Shown: positions 1 to 8,325, numbered from the stretch's first letter. The stretch: DNA of 64,000 bases from an uncultured Sutterella sp. (GCA_958347955.1 CATVXH010000001.1:248001-312000), one strand, 5' to 3'. Notes: generated by a model not told the origin, from the sequence alone. Numbers and translations are program-made.

Positions 1-183
1 CGTAAATCAAGCTTGGGGGCGGTTACCGGGCGCGATGTGCATCATCGTTTAGTGGCTTCTGTGACCGGGGCCCTCTTAGCGGCTCAGCAGGGAGCGGGGG
101 TTCTTAGAGTGCACGATGTGGCAGCGACCCGAGATGCGTTTACAATTTGGCATATAACAAAAAATCAAACCCAGAAGGATTAA
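1..183 (+). CDS. folP: Dihydropteroate synthase, C-terminal part (cut by window edge)
   Basis: Only the last 60 codons are present, ending in TAA four bases before glmM. The fragment reads RKSSLGAVTGR near its start and VLRVHDVAATRDA near its end. Both are typical of the C-terminus of FolP, where the SRKS region binds the pterin/sulfonamide site and the RVHDV strand closes the TIM barrel. The enzyme condenses p-aminobenzoate with 6-hydroxymethyl-dihydropterin diphosphate in folate synthesis in the cytoplasm. A folP-glmM order is common in proteobacteria and supports co-transcription here. The extreme C-terminus is Lys/Gln rich and not conserved. Assignment is secure although the N-terminus cannot be seen. 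Confidence 0.93.
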   Translation, partial: RKSSLGAVTGRDVHHRLVASVTGALLAAQQGAGVLRVHDVAATRDAFTIWHITKNQTQKD

Positions 184-187
184 CGAT

Positions 188-1522
188 ATGACTCGGAAGT
201 ATTTTGGCACCGATGGAGTGCGAGGCCGTGTTGGTGAGGCGCCCATTACGCCTGATTTTGTATTGAAGTTAGGGCAAGCTGCCGGCCGTGTTTTGAGAAG
301 ACGCGTTGACGGTCATCGTCATGTTCGTGTGCTTATCGGTAAGGACACGCGTGTGTCCGGCTACATGCTGGAGGCCGCGCTTCAAGCCGGTTTCTCCAGC
401 GCTGGTGTTGATGTTGTGTTGTGCGGACCGATTCCAACTCCCGCAATTGCATACCTTACGCGCGCGCAAAGAGCCGATGCCGGTGTAGTGATTAGCGCGA
501 GTCACAATCCTTATCACGACAACGGGATCAAATTTTTCTCCGAATCCGGTACAAAACTGCCCGATGAAGTTGAGCTTGAAATTGAAGCCGAGCTCGATAA
601 AGGGTTTTCTTGTGTGGAAAGCCGCGAATTAGGTAAAGCCTGGCGCCTTGAGGATGCGCCCGGCCGTTATATTGAATTTTGCAAATCCACGGTTGACAGC
701 GACGTTAATCTGAAAGGATTGCGGATTTTGGTTGACTGCGCAAACGGAGCGGCTTATCACGTGGCCCCCGCTGTGTACCACGAATTGGGTGCTGATGTCT
801 TCACAGTTGGCGACACGCCGGACGGTATTAACATCAATGACGGAGTAGGCGCCACTCATACCGAGTCACTGTCGAAGAAGGTTTTTGAGCGCGGGTGCGA
901 TGTCGGCATTGCCTTGGATGGAGATGCCGATCGATTGATCATGGCTGATGCCAACGGACATGTCTATAACGGTGACGAGTTGCTGTACGTGATGGTTCGT
1001 GACCGCATGATGCGAGAAAAGGTCCGCGGCGTGGTTGGTACATTGATGACAAACTATGCGCTTGAAAAGCGTTTGGGGCAATTGGGCATTGAGTTTGTTC
1101 GAGCTAAGGTTGGCGATCGTTATGTGTTGGAGCAATTGAAGGCACGCGAAGGGTGGATTTTCGGTGGAGAGACCTCAGGCCATCTTTTAGTGCTTGATTG
1201 TCAAACAACAGGGGACGGCATCGTCAGCAGTCTTCAGGTGTTGGCGGCTATGAGACGTCAGGGTAAAACCTTGGCGCAATTAACGGAAGATCTGAAGCTA
1301 TTGCCACAGGTGTTAATCAACAAACGTATTGAAAAAGGATTTGATTGGCAATCCTATGAGCCCATGCAAAAAGCCGTTGCGGCAGCTCAAGAGAAATTGG
1401 AAGGCAGAGGGCGCGTCTTGATAAGACCTTCCGGTACAGAACCGCTTCTGCGCGTGATGGTTGAAGCTGATGATAAGACACTTGCTCAAACATTGGCTCA
1501 ATCCATTGCAGATACGCTTTGA
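188..1522 (+). CDS. glmM: Phosphoglucosamine mutase
   Basis: This 444-residue enzyme interconverts glucosamine-6-phosphate and glucosamine-1-phosphate, feeding UDP-GlcNAc for peptidoglycan and LPS. The N-terminus RKYFGTDGVRG is the family hallmark. The phosphoserine loop SASHNP places the active serine at residue 105. The metal loop DGDADR is at 244-249, and the phosphate-binding RPSGTEP lies near the C-terminus. Length matches the family (about 445). An AGAAGGA ribosome site precedes the ATG. It starts four bases after folP and is followed by a strong hairpin shared with the converging lrgB. Confidence 0.97.
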   Translation: MTRKYFGTDGVRGRVGEAPITPDFVLKLGQAAGRVLRRRVDGHRHVRVLIGKDTRVSGYMLEAALQAGFSSAGVDVVLCGPIPTPAIAYLTRAQRADAGVVISASHNPYHDNGIKFFSESGTKLPDEVELEIEAELDKGFSCVESRELGKAWRLEDAPGRYIEFCKSTVDSDVNLKGLRILVDCANGAAYHVAPAVYHELGADVFTVGDTPDGININDGVGATHTESLSKKVFERGCDVGIALDGDADRLIMADANGHVYNGDELLYVMVRDRMMREKVRGVVGTLMTNYALEKRLGQLGIEFVRAKVGDRYVLEQLKAREGWIFGGETSGHLLVLDCQTTGDGIVSSLQVLAAMRRQGKTLAQLTEDLKLLPQVLINKRIEKGFDWQSYEPMQKAVAAAQEKLEGRGRVLIRPSGTEPLLRVMVEADDKTLAQTLAQSIADTL

Positions 1523-1525
1523 CAT

Positions 1526-1554
1526 TTTTGGCCGCCTGGAAAGGGCGGCCAAAA
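1526..1554. terminator. Bidirectional terminator between glmM and lrgB
   Basis: An 11-base stem TTTTGGCCGCC / GGCGGCCAAAA with a short loop lies between the converging stops of glmM and lrgB. A T-run or A-run flanks each side, so it can terminate on both strands. Confidence 0.85.
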
Positions 1555-1556
1555 TG

Positions 1557-2288
1557 TTATTTAGACAGTAACCAATTTAAAAGTGGTCCCGCAATGAGTG
1601 GGGCAACAAAAGCCGTGATGATGCCAGCCAATCCCATGGCCAGGCCCGAAAAGGCTCCGGCTTTATTACTGATCTGAAAAGCTCTGGAAGTGCCCATGCC
1701 ATGGGCTGCCACACCTAAAGAAAAACCTTTGACGTAATCTTTTTTGATTCGGAAAAGTTTAAACACGGGAGTGGCTACCAGGGCGCCTGCAATACCGGTC
1801 AACACCACGATACCAGCCGTGAATTCCGGGATGCCCCCCATTTTTTCTGAAATGCCCATGGCGATCGGAGTCGTGACGCTTTTCGGAGCCATGGACATGA
1901 TGCTTTCAAATGAGGCATTAAAAATTACACCAAGCAACACAGTTGAGACCACTCCGGTAATGCAGCCCACTATCACACCAATTAGAAGTGGTGCCCAAAG
2001 TTTGGCCAAGCGGAGCCTTTGATCAAAAAGAGGAACTGCCAAAGCTACTGTGGCGGGCCCTAAAAGAAAGTGCACAAATTGAGCTCCAGCGAAAAATGTC
2101 TCATATTTTGTGTGAGTGGCAAATAAAATCCCCAGCAAAATGGTCACGGCTATCACAAAGGGAGACAATATGGTGAGGTAGCCACTTTTTTGATAAACCC
2201 AAATGCCGGCTTGGTATGACAACAATGTCAGACATAGCCACAGAACTGGATTTTCAGACAGATGATTCCAAAGTAGTTCAATCGTCAT
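1557..2288 (-). CDS. lrgB: LrgB/YohK-family membrane protein
   Basis: The ATG at 2288 is preferred over an upstream in-frame start because it has GGGAG upstream and removes a non-conserved 25-residue extension. The resulting 243-residue protein is almost wholly hydrophobic and carries the LrgB-type signatures SVTTPIAMGISE and AAHGMGTSRAF. LrgB family members work with LrgA in holin-like control of autolysis or in export of pyruvate and other small acids; which applies here cannot be told from sequence. It overlaps the end of lrgA by 11 bases, so the two are translationally coupled. Confidence 0.88.
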   Translation of the reverse strand: MTIELLWNHLSENPVLWLCLTLLSYQAGIWVYQKSGYLTILSPFVIAVTILLGILFATHTKYETFFAGAQFVHFLLGPATVALAVPLFDQRLRLAKLWAPLLIGVIVGCITGVVSTVLLGVIFNASFESIMSMAPKSVTTPIAMGISEKMGGIPEFTAGIVVLTGIAGALVATPVFKLFRIKKDYVKGFSLGVAAHGMGTSRAFQISNKAGAFSGLAMGLAGIITAFVAPLIAGPLLNWLLSK

Positions 2289-2673
2289 CGTCGACTCCCA
2301 GTAGTTTCGCGCTCCACTGGATAACCAACGCGGTAACGACCATGGTGATGGCTGTTCCGACAAATAATATCGCTACGATGGCAATCCATTCTGATGTAAT
2401 GCGATCCCAGTGCCGGACGATTCCGACACCGGCCGGGACAAATAAAAGCGCTAGGTGTGCGAGCAGCACCGAAGCGGTCAGACGCACACGCTCAATCAAA
2501 TCATCCTTAACAAGAAAACCGATGAGCAGAAAAATCATGCCTAGAACGGGGCCAGGAATCGGCCAGCCCAGTCCGTATGAGAGAGCTTCGCCGATGAGCT
2601 GCAACATCAAAAATAAAGCGATGGAGATAAGCATAGAAAAAAACTCAAAAGTGAGGACATGCAATTGTGTCAC
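2278..2673 (-). CDS. lrgA: LrgA/CidA holin-like membrane protein
   Basis: A 131-residue protein with four predicted membrane segments and the CidA/LrgA signatures GWPIPGPVLGM and LFVPAGVGI. It ends in an acidic DDDD tail and overlaps lrgB, its usual partner. The frame begins with a GTG at 2673 that has no visible ribosome site. An ATG at 2634 would give a 118-residue protein starting MLISIALFLMLQLIGE, which looks more like known N-termini, so the true start is uncertain. In other bacteria LrgA acts as a holin-like factor or as half of a pyruvate transporter. Confidence 0.85.
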   Translation of the reverse strand: MTQLHVLTFEFFSMLISIALFLMLQLIGEALSYGLGWPIPGPVLGMIFLLIGFLVKDDLIERVRLTASVLLAHLALLFVPAGVGIVRHWDRITSEWIAIVAILFVGTAITMVVTALVIQWSAKLLGVDDDD

Positions 2674-2818
2674 TCAAAAATGAAAAAGCCAAGTCCCAAC
2701 TTCACAGAAGAGGGTAAGAAAAAAAATTTTCTGGTTTGCACGGATAAACAAATTACAAAAAACGGCGGAGAATAGTAAAAGTTATTTTGTCTTGAGTCTT
2801 TCCGTGAGGAGGTTATCT

Positions 2819-4516
2819 ATGCGAAAAACTCGTTGCGCTTTGGCTGTCGGATTGACATTGATCGCAGGGGTGGCTTACGCCGTTGTGCCTCAGGTCAGTG
2901 GTGATGTGAAAAAGGCAGCGGAAACCATTTACAAAGACCCGGTGATGCAAAAGATGCTTACAGAGCTCACCAGCGATGAAAATGCTCAGTTCCGTTTCAA
3001 TACTCATATGGAAGTGGCCCGTATCGCTTCCCCGTCCCGATACGAAATGCGTCGAGCCGAAGAGCTTGCCCGCCGTATGGTGCAGGAGTGGGGGTTTGAT
3101 AAAAGCGATATTATGACAACCCCTGAGGGGATCATCAAAGGAGCGGGTATTCAAAAGGTGGATGGCTTGCCTGTTTATAACGTCTGCGTGCGAATTCCTG
3201 GAACGTATTCACAAGAAAAGGACGCTCAAAGTTATAAAGGGCAGTTCCCTAAGGTGTTGCTGGAAGGTCATACCGACACGGTGAATCCCGCTAAGCTTCC
3301 TCCGAAAAGCAATCCCTACATGCCCGTAAAGCTTCAAAAGGCCAGTGACCCCATAGTGGCCTCCCCCGCGGAGCTTGCCGCCCTTAAGGATGAGCTGCAT
3401 TTTGATAAGAACGGCAAAATCATCCAAGACGAAAACTATAAAAAGGCTTATGTGCGTTACGCCAACTTAGAGGATGCTCAAAAGAAAGGTGGCTACCGCA
3501 TCTATGTGCCGGGCTTTGCCGATGCTATGGGTAACACAACCGCTGTGATGACGGCGGCCATTATGATGAAGAAGTACAACATCAAACCCGTCTACGACAT
3601 TTGGGTGTGCGGCACCACTGGGGAAGAAGGCAAAGGCAATCTTTGTGGGATGAAGCAGTTATACGGTTACAACCAAGATACCGGTAAGGGCAATAATGCG
3701 TTGAACTTTGTGGCGAATTTTGGCGCGGACTCTACCCGACCGGGTTCCGGAACCCTCAATTATTTAGGAAGCTATCGTTTTGAAGTCAAATACACGGAAC
3801 CGGCCGGTTACAAACAGGGAGCAGCAGAGGCGCCGAGCGCCTTAATGGCTATGACTCGCGCCATCGCAAAAATTGCTGATGTGAAGTCCCCCTGGGATTT
3901 GGATAAAAAGGCAGAGCGCACGACTTATACGGTGGGCGTGGCCAGTTGTGACGCGGCGGCGAGCGGCGAGCGCTCACGCTCATGCACATTGATGGTGGAT
4001 ATGCGTTCACCGACACAGGGGCCCTTGAGTGCGATGCGTGCTCAAATAGAACCGACGTTTAAGGCAGCTTTGCAGGAAGAAAACAGCAAATACGGAGTCA
4101 AGGACGGTGACAAGAGCGCAGTGAAGATGGAGTTGGTGTGGTTCGGAGATCGACCGGCTCATCAACGCCAAAACTTCAACGACATTGCCACTCAAATCTA
4201 TTGGCAGACGGCTCAAACCGTTGGCATCGATAAGCTGAAGGCGCTTAAGACCAACGCGGTGAGCTTAAATGACAATGTGCCCGCAGCGGTCGGTGTGCCG
4301 ACAGTAAACTTCAATGTGCATACAGTGGCAGCTAATGGAGGTGGACATACCTTTAATGAATGGGGTATTCCGGGTAACGCGCAAGATGAGGGTAAACGAA
4401 TTTTCCGCATGATTATGATGGGATTGACGGCGGCCGGCTACCATACCAGCACGGGTGAAGTGGTTAGACCGACGGCGGCACCGATTGGCGCACGTACCAC
4501 AGAAGAAATGTACTAA
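2819..4516 (+). CDS. Secreted M20-family metallopeptidase
   Basis: The ATG at 2819 follows a perfect AGGAGG at 2807-2812, giving 565 residues with a clear signal peptide (residues 1-20, likely cut after VAYA), so the enzyme is exported. Zinc-site elements of the M20/M28 clan are present: GHTDT (H151, D153), the bridging Asp in GFADAMGNT (D234), the catalytic Glu pair in GTTGEE (269-270), an Asp in FGADS, and a late His in GGGHTFNE. An insert of about 65 residues lies between the first two elements. Its own lid domain (about 315-440) has Tyr331 where M20 dimerisation domains normally have His. It sits 21 bases before a stand-alone lid-domain gene. It is probably a periplasmic peptidase; substrate unknown. 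Confidence 0.88.
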   Translation: MRKTRCALAVGLTLIAGVAYAVVPQVSGDVKKAAETIYKDPVMQKMLTELTSDENAQFRFNTHMEVARIASPSRYEMRRAEELARRMVQEWGFDKSDIMTTPEGIIKGAGIQKVDGLPVYNVCVRIPGTYSQEKDAQSYKGQFPKVLLEGHTDTVNPAKLPPKSNPYMPVKLQKASDPIVASPAELAALKDELHFDKNGKIIQDENYKKAYVRYANLEDAQKKGGYRIYVPGFADAMGNTTAVMTAAIMMKKYNIKPVYDIWVCGTTGEEGKGNLCGMKQLYGYNQDTGKGNNALNFVANFGADSTRPGSGTLNYLGSYRFEVKYTEPAGYKQGAAEAPSALMAMTRAIAKIADVKSPWDLDKKAERTTYTVGVASCDAAASGERSRSCTLMVDMRSPTQGPLSAMRAQIEPTFKAALQEENSKYGVKDGDKSAVKMELVWFGDRPAHQRQNFNDIATQIYWQTAQTVGIDKLKALKTNAVSLNDNVPAAVGVPTVNFNVHTVAANGGGHTFNEWGIPGNAQDEGKRIFRMIMMGLTAAGYHTSTGEVVRPTAAPIGARTTEEMY

Positions 4517-4537
4517 TAGGGAACATCGGAGAGAATT

Positions 4538-4963
4538 ATGAAAGGGAAATTATTAGTTGCTTTGTTAGGTTCTTTTGCCGCCTCAGTGGCCATGGCCGAT
4601 GTCTCCGGCGTTCTGACGGTAGATATTCAAGGTCCTGGTGGCCACAGTAACGGCGCTTACGGCAATACTAATGCTGTGCATGCAGCGGCTAGAGCCATTA
4701 TGGAAATTGAAAAGGCTATTCCGTCACAAAAACAATGCGTGATTTCTGGCTTTAACGGTGGAAACTCCGTCAACTCGATTGCCGCGGACGGTCACTTTAA
4801 GGTTTCTCTTATGGCTAAGGACGACAAAGAATTAGCTACTTTGAAACAAAAAGTGCAGGAAGCCGTAAATAAAGGAGTTGAGGCTGAGAACGCTTTTCGC
4901 TCTGTAAAGCCCGGCGATTTAACGGGTGGAGTGCCGGCTCAAGTACGATACACAATCAAGTGA
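4538..4963 (+). CDS. Free-standing secreted M20 peptidase dimerisation (lid) domain
   Basis: A 141-residue protein with a signal peptide (1-20, cleavage after AMA) followed by a single domain of about 115 residues. Its sequence matches the bacterial exopeptidase dimerisation domain of M20 enzymes: GPGGHSNG, NAVHAAARAI, then alternating strands and a final helix. It has no catalytic domain and no zinc ligands of its own. It keeps the lid histidine (H36 in GGHSNG) that the neighbouring full-length peptidase lacks. A GGAGAG ribosome site precedes the ATG and the gene lies 21 bases after the peptidase, so they are very likely co-transcribed. A role as a partner in trans is inferred, not shown. 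Confidence 0.75.
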   Translation: MKGKLLVALLGSFAASVAMADVSGVLTVDIQGPGGHSNGAYGNTNAVHAAARAIMEIEKAIPSQKQCVISGFNGGNSVNSIAADGHFKVSLMAKDDKELATLKQKVQEAVNKGVEAENAFRSVKPGDLTGGVPAQVRYTIK

Positions 4964-5002
4964 AGCCTCGACTTTTTGAAGGCAACTTGACGTAGTCTCT
5001 GA

Positions 5003-5036
5003 AATAAGTCCCTTGGGATTTCCCTTGGGACTTATT
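5003..5036 (+). terminator. Hairpin after the M20 pair, possible terminator
   Basis: A 10-base perfect stem AATAAGTCCC / GGGACTTATT encloses an inner GGGA/TCCC pairing. No T-run follows, so termination may be weak or the hairpin may protect the transcript end. Confidence 0.5.
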
Positions 5037-5165
5037 CAATACCATGGCAGGATCAAAAAAAGAGCCAAAGATTTAACTAAGATCAAAAATAAAATTGTGT
5101 TAATCAAGAAAATATATCTGAAATCATTGATAATTAAAGCATCTAAAAATGATTTGAGGATAAAA

Positions 5166-5273
5166 ATGAGAAAATATAATTGGTTGATAGATTTGATTGC
5201 GCAGATGATTTTTTCCGTGTCTTTTACGATTTTGAGTCTTGGCGGGGTGCTGACGGTACTGAATGCGATCTAG
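5166..5273 (+). CDS. Predicted 35-residue membrane protein
   Basis: A short frame starts with ATG after GAGGA at good spacing and ends in TAG, 17 bases before a strong terminator. The peptide begins MRKYNW, has a single hydrophobic stretch of about 25 residues (DLIAQMIFSVSFTILSLGG) and ends VLTVLNAI. This fits one membrane helix with a positive N-terminus inside. The surrounding DNA is notably A+T rich. It is not a recognised family. Small subunits of membrane complexes and type I toxins have similar shapes, but no antisense RNA is evident. Support comes from the ribosome site, composition and terminator only. Confidence 0.5.
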   Translation: MRKYNWLIDLIAQMIFSVSFTILSLGGVLTVLNAI

Positions 5274-5290
5274 ATATGGAATAGATAGAA

Positions 5291-5320
5291 CAAAAGCCGG
5301 CGTGTTACCGCCGGCTTTTG
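5291..5320 (+). terminator. Strong intrinsic terminator
   Basis: A 12-base perfect stem CAAAAGCCGGCG / CGCCGGCTTTTG with a six-base loop, followed by a short T-rich end. It lies just after the small membrane frame, or ends transcription from the M20 pair. Confidence 0.85.
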
Positions 5321-5510
5321 CTTGGACCAAAGAAGTCTTTAGGACTAGAACGTTTTTTGTTAAGGAGACACAAACAAACGCTCAATGAGCTGGGAGAGAC
5401 TTTTCCAAACTTCAGTTTCCACCCCTTTTTGGCCCCCGTCGCTTGGAAAATCGCTCAAACTTCTTACTTACCCGTTACTTTATCGCATGAACCTTGCGTG
5501 AAGCTTACGG

Positions 5511-5555
5511 TTGGTAAAAAGATTTGTGATTTGTATATTAACGATAATCATTCTC
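5511..5555 (+). promoter_or_regulatory. Sigma70-like promoter overlapped by a Fur-box-like sequence
   Basis: TTGGTA at 5511-5516 and TATATT at 5534-5539 are separated by 17 bases, a good sigma70 arrangement. ATTAACGATAATCATTCTC at 5537-5555 matches the 19-base E. coli-type Fur consensus at 15 positions and covers the -10 end and expected start point near 5546, a classic repressor position. The first coding region downstream on this strand is queA at 5679. It could instead drive a short regulatory RNA. Confidence 0.5.
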
Positions 5556-5678
5556 ATTTTCAAGCAAAAAGAAAGTCTCTTTGTAACAGTCCATTTCAGC
5601 ATTGTTCTCGTGTGCGTTCCTCAAGCTTAAAAATTCGGTAAGATATGGCCTCCGTTAACTTTTTTGGCCGGTAAAGCC

Positions 5679-6725
5679 ATGTCTGAACACGAATTATTAC
5701 TATCTGATTTTGATTTTGATCTTCCGCAAGATCGAATCGCCCAATTTCCTCTTAAAGATCGTTCTTCCAGTCGTCTTTTGCACGTAATGCCTGATCGTTT
5801 GGAAGATTGGCACTTTAAAGATATCGTCAATCTGCTTCGGCCTGACGACCTTCTGGTGATGAACAATACCAAGGTTATTAAGGCGCGTCTTTTAGGTAAA
5901 AAAGAAACCGGGGGTGCGGTTGAGGTTTTAATTGAGCGCATCACGGGAGAATACACGGCGATTGCTATGGCCCGCGCCAGCAAAAGTCCCAAGGCGGGAA
6001 CTTTCCTTATCTTTGAGGCTGAAGGGCGACAAGAGCGCGTTGAAGTAACTGGACGAGAAGGAGAGTTTTTTGCGTTACGCTTTGCGCATCCTGTTTTGGA
6101 GGTGCTTGATTTCTTCGGAAAGGTTCCTTTGCCGCCTTACATTGAACACGCCGCAGATAAAAGTGATGAGGCTCGGTATCAAACGGTTTATGCCAAGACT
6201 CCCGGGGCGGTGGCTGCGCCTACCGCTGGTTTGCACTTTACCGAAGAGGTGATGCAAGAGCTTAAGAAAAAAGGCGTTCAAATTGTTTTTGTCACGCTTC
6301 ATGTGGGGGCGGGGACGTTTCAGCCGGTTCGAGTTGAAAAACTTTCTGAACACGTCATGCACTCGGAATGGTATACCATCAGTGAGGAAACAGCTGAGGC
6401 TGTGAATAAAGCGAAAAAAGAAGGGCGTCGTGTGGTTTCCGTCGGTACCACGAGTTTGCGCGCCTTGGAAAGCGCGGCCGTTGAAAAAGGCGTTATCCGC
6501 GCTGGTGCTCGAGATACGAGATTATTCATAAAGCCAGGCTACGAATTCAAAATTATTGATGCGCTGATTACGAATTTCCATCTGCCGAAATCCACGCTTT
6601 TAATGTTGGTGTCGGCTTTGGCGGGCAAAGAACGCATCGATTCGGCCTATCAGTATGCGATTAAAGAACACTACCGCTTCTTCAGTTATGGAGATGCAAT
6701 GTTGCTTGAGAAAAAACCGGAGTAA
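5679..6725 (+). CDS. queA: S-adenosylmethionine:tRNA ribosyltransferase-isomerase
   Basis: QueA transfers and isomerises the ribosyl part of SAM onto 7-aminomethyl-7-deazaguanine in tRNA to give epoxyqueuosine. The ATG at 5679 (348 residues, N-terminus MSEHELLLSDFDFDLPQDRIAQ) is preferred over a TTG 15 bases upstream, since family proteins begin with the FDYDLP-type strand. Conserved stretches include the VMNNTKVI region, APTAGLHFT, HVGAGTFQPV and NFHLPKSTLLMLVSA. It is followed three bases later by tgt, the usual partner. queH for the last step lies at 17.6 kb. Confidence 0.96.
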   Translation: MSEHELLLSDFDFDLPQDRIAQFPLKDRSSSRLLHVMPDRLEDWHFKDIVNLLRPDDLLVMNNTKVIKARLLGKKETGGAVEVLIERITGEYTAIAMARASKSPKAGTFLIFEAEGRQERVEVTGREGEFFALRFAHPVLEVLDFFGKVPLPPYIEHAADKSDEARYQTVYAKTPGAVAAPTAGLHFTEEVMQELKKKGVQIVFVTLHVGAGTFQPVRVEKLSEHVMHSEWYTISEETAEAVNKAKKEGRRVVSVGTTSLRALESAAVEKGVIRAGARDTRLFIKPGYEFKIIDALITNFHLPKSTLLMLVSALAGKERIDSAYQYAIKEHYRFFSYGDAMLLEKKPE

Positions 6726-6728
6726 GTT

Positions 6729-7862
6729 GTGAGCCTGGAATTTACATTAAAGAAAAAAAGCGGCAAGGCTCGCCGCGGTGAAATGAAGTTAAACCATGGT
6801 GTGGTGCAAACGCCGATTTTTATGCCGGTGGGCACCTACGGCACGGTCAAAGCCATGGCTCCGAATGAGCTCAATGAGATCGGTTCCCAAATCATTTTAG
6901 GCAATACGTTTCATCTTTGGCTTCGTCCGGGTTTGGACGTGATTGAAAAGCATGGAGGATTGCACGGCTTTATGGGGTGGGATAAGCCTATTCTGACTGA
7001 CTCGGGCGGTTTTCAGGTTTTTTCACTCAAAGGACTGAGAAAAATTACCGAGGAGGGAGTGAAGTTTGCTTCGCCCATTAACGGTGACAAACTCTTTTTA
7101 ACGCCTGAAGTTTCCATGCAAATCCAGCGGGTCTTGAATAGCGATATTGTGATGGTTTTTGATGAATGTACGCCCTACAAGATCAATGATCGCCCCGCTA
7201 CGGAAGAAGAGGCGGCCAAGTCAATGCGGATGTCTCTGCGCTGGGCTCGTCGCAGCAAAGATGAGTTTGAACGTTTAAAAAATCCTAATGCGCTTTTCGG
7301 CATTGTTCAGGGCGGTATGTATGAACATTTGCGTGAGGAGTCTCTCAAAGGTTTGACAGAAATCGGTTTCCATGGTTATGCCGTGGGCGGTTTGTCGGTC
7401 GGCGAGCCAAAAGAAGAGATGCATCGCATTATGGAAAAGATCGTCTGGCAGCTTCCTGAAGATAAGCCGCGTTATTTAATGGGTGTTGGCACACCGGAAG
7501 ATTTGGTCGAAGGCGTCAGTCAAGGCATTGATATGTTTGATTGTGTGATGCCGACTCGCAATGCGCGAAATGGTTGGCTTTTTACCCGTTACGGTGATAT
7601 TAAGATCCGTAACAGCAAATATAAAGATGATTTAAGGCCGCTGGATCCGACTTGTGACTGTTATGCCTGCAAGCACTTCAGCCGCGCGTATCTGCATCAT
7701 TTGCAAAAAGTAAATGAAATTTTAGGCGCACGGCTTAATACGATTCACAATCTTCACTATTACTTGCACCTGATGCAGGAAATTCGTGATGCATTGGACG
7801 CCGACCGCTTTGATCAGTGGAAGGAAGAGTTTTATCAAAATCGTGCACGGGGAGTGGATTGA
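6729..7862 (+). CDS. tgt: tRNA-guanine transglycosylase
   Basis: Tgt swaps the anticodon guanine of GUN-decoding tRNAs for preQ1. The start is GTG with GGAG overlapping the end of queA. The 377-residue protein has the general-base Asp in LTDSGGFQVFS (D91), the glycine-rich GIVQGG loop, the nucleophile region DMFDCVMPTRNARNG, and the zinc site CDCYAC with a following His. Length and domain order match the family. It is coupled to queA and lies upstream of yajC-secDF, an order seen in many proteobacteria. Confidence 0.97.
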   Translation: MSLEFTLKKKSGKARRGEMKLNHGVVQTPIFMPVGTYGTVKAMAPNELNEIGSQIILGNTFHLWLRPGLDVIEKHGGLHGFMGWDKPILTDSGGFQVFSLKGLRKITEEGVKFASPINGDKLFLTPEVSMQIQRVLNSDIVMVFDECTPYKINDRPATEEEAAKSMRMSLRWARRSKDEFERLKNPNALFGIVQGGMYEHLREESLKGLTEIGFHGYAVGGLSVGEPKEEMHRIMEKIVWQLPEDKPRYLMGVGTPEDLVEGVSQGIDMFDCVMPTRNARNGWLFTRYGDIKIRNSKYKDDLRPLDPTCDCYACKHFSRAYLHHLQKVNEILGARLNTIHNLHYYLHLMQEIRDALDADRFDQWKEEFYQNRARGVD

Positions 7863-7950
7863 ACGCTGAATAAAAAATAGCTGAAATCCCCCGTATAATT
7901 AGAAAACTTTCTCTCCGATCGGAGATCGGATATTTTTTATGGAGTAACTC

Positions 7951-8292
7951 ATGTTTTTCATCTCTGACGCATTTGCGCAAACGGCAGCCGCCGGTGATAC
8001 CGCCGGTCTTTTGACGAGCCTGTTGCCGATGATTTTAATTTTCGTGGCGTTCTGGTTCTTCTTGATTCGTCCGCAACAAAAGCGCCAAAAAGAACACGCC
8101 AAAATGGTTGATGCGCTCACCAAGGGTGACGAAGTGTTGACGGCCGGCGGGATCGCTTGCCGTGTGGTTGAAGTCCGCGACGACTATATGGTTGTTCAGA
8201 TTGCCACTGTCAAGGATGAACCCGTTACCTTGACGATGCAACGCGTAGCCGTGCAAACGGTTTTGCCTAAAGGAACGATTAAGACGTTTTAA
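7951..8292 (+). CDS. yajC: Preprotein translocase accessory subunit YajC
   Basis: A 113-residue protein with one N-terminal membrane segment (about 20-39), the basic stop-transfer RPQQKRQKEH and a cytoplasmic domain with the GDEVLTAGGI motif. YajC binds SecDF in the SecYEG-SecDF-YajC holotranslocon in the inner membrane. A GGAG ribosome site precedes the ATG. The order tgt-yajC-secD-secF is conserved in proteobacteria. Two hairpins with T-runs separate it from secD. Confidence 0.95.
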   Translation: MFFISDAFAQTAAAGDTAGLLTSLLPMILIFVAFWFFLIRPQQKRQKEHAKMVDALTKGDEVLTAGGIACRVVEVRDDYMVVQIATVKDEPVTLTMQRVAVQTVLPKGTIKTF

Positions 8293-8299
8293 TCGATGA

Positions 8300-8325
8300 C
8301 CCCAAGATGGAAATCTTGGGGTTTT
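8300..8325 (+). terminator. Terminator after yajC
   Basis: A nine-base perfect stem CCCCAAGAT / ATCTTGGGG with a four-base loop, followed by TTTT. It lies eight bases after the yajC stop. Confidence 0.8.

Larger units (their letters stand above)
5274..5678. other. Noncoding interval before queA
   Basis: About 400 bases without a convincing gene. It holds the strong terminator at 5291-5320 and the Fur-box-like promoter at 5511-5555. An open frame across most of it (5318-5641) has no ribosome site and no recognisable protein features, so I do not call it. Confidence 0.6.

Noticed and set aside
5318..5641. A 107-codon open frame before queA
   Set aside because: No ribosome site, no recognisable protein features, and it overlaps a terminator and the Fur-like promoter.
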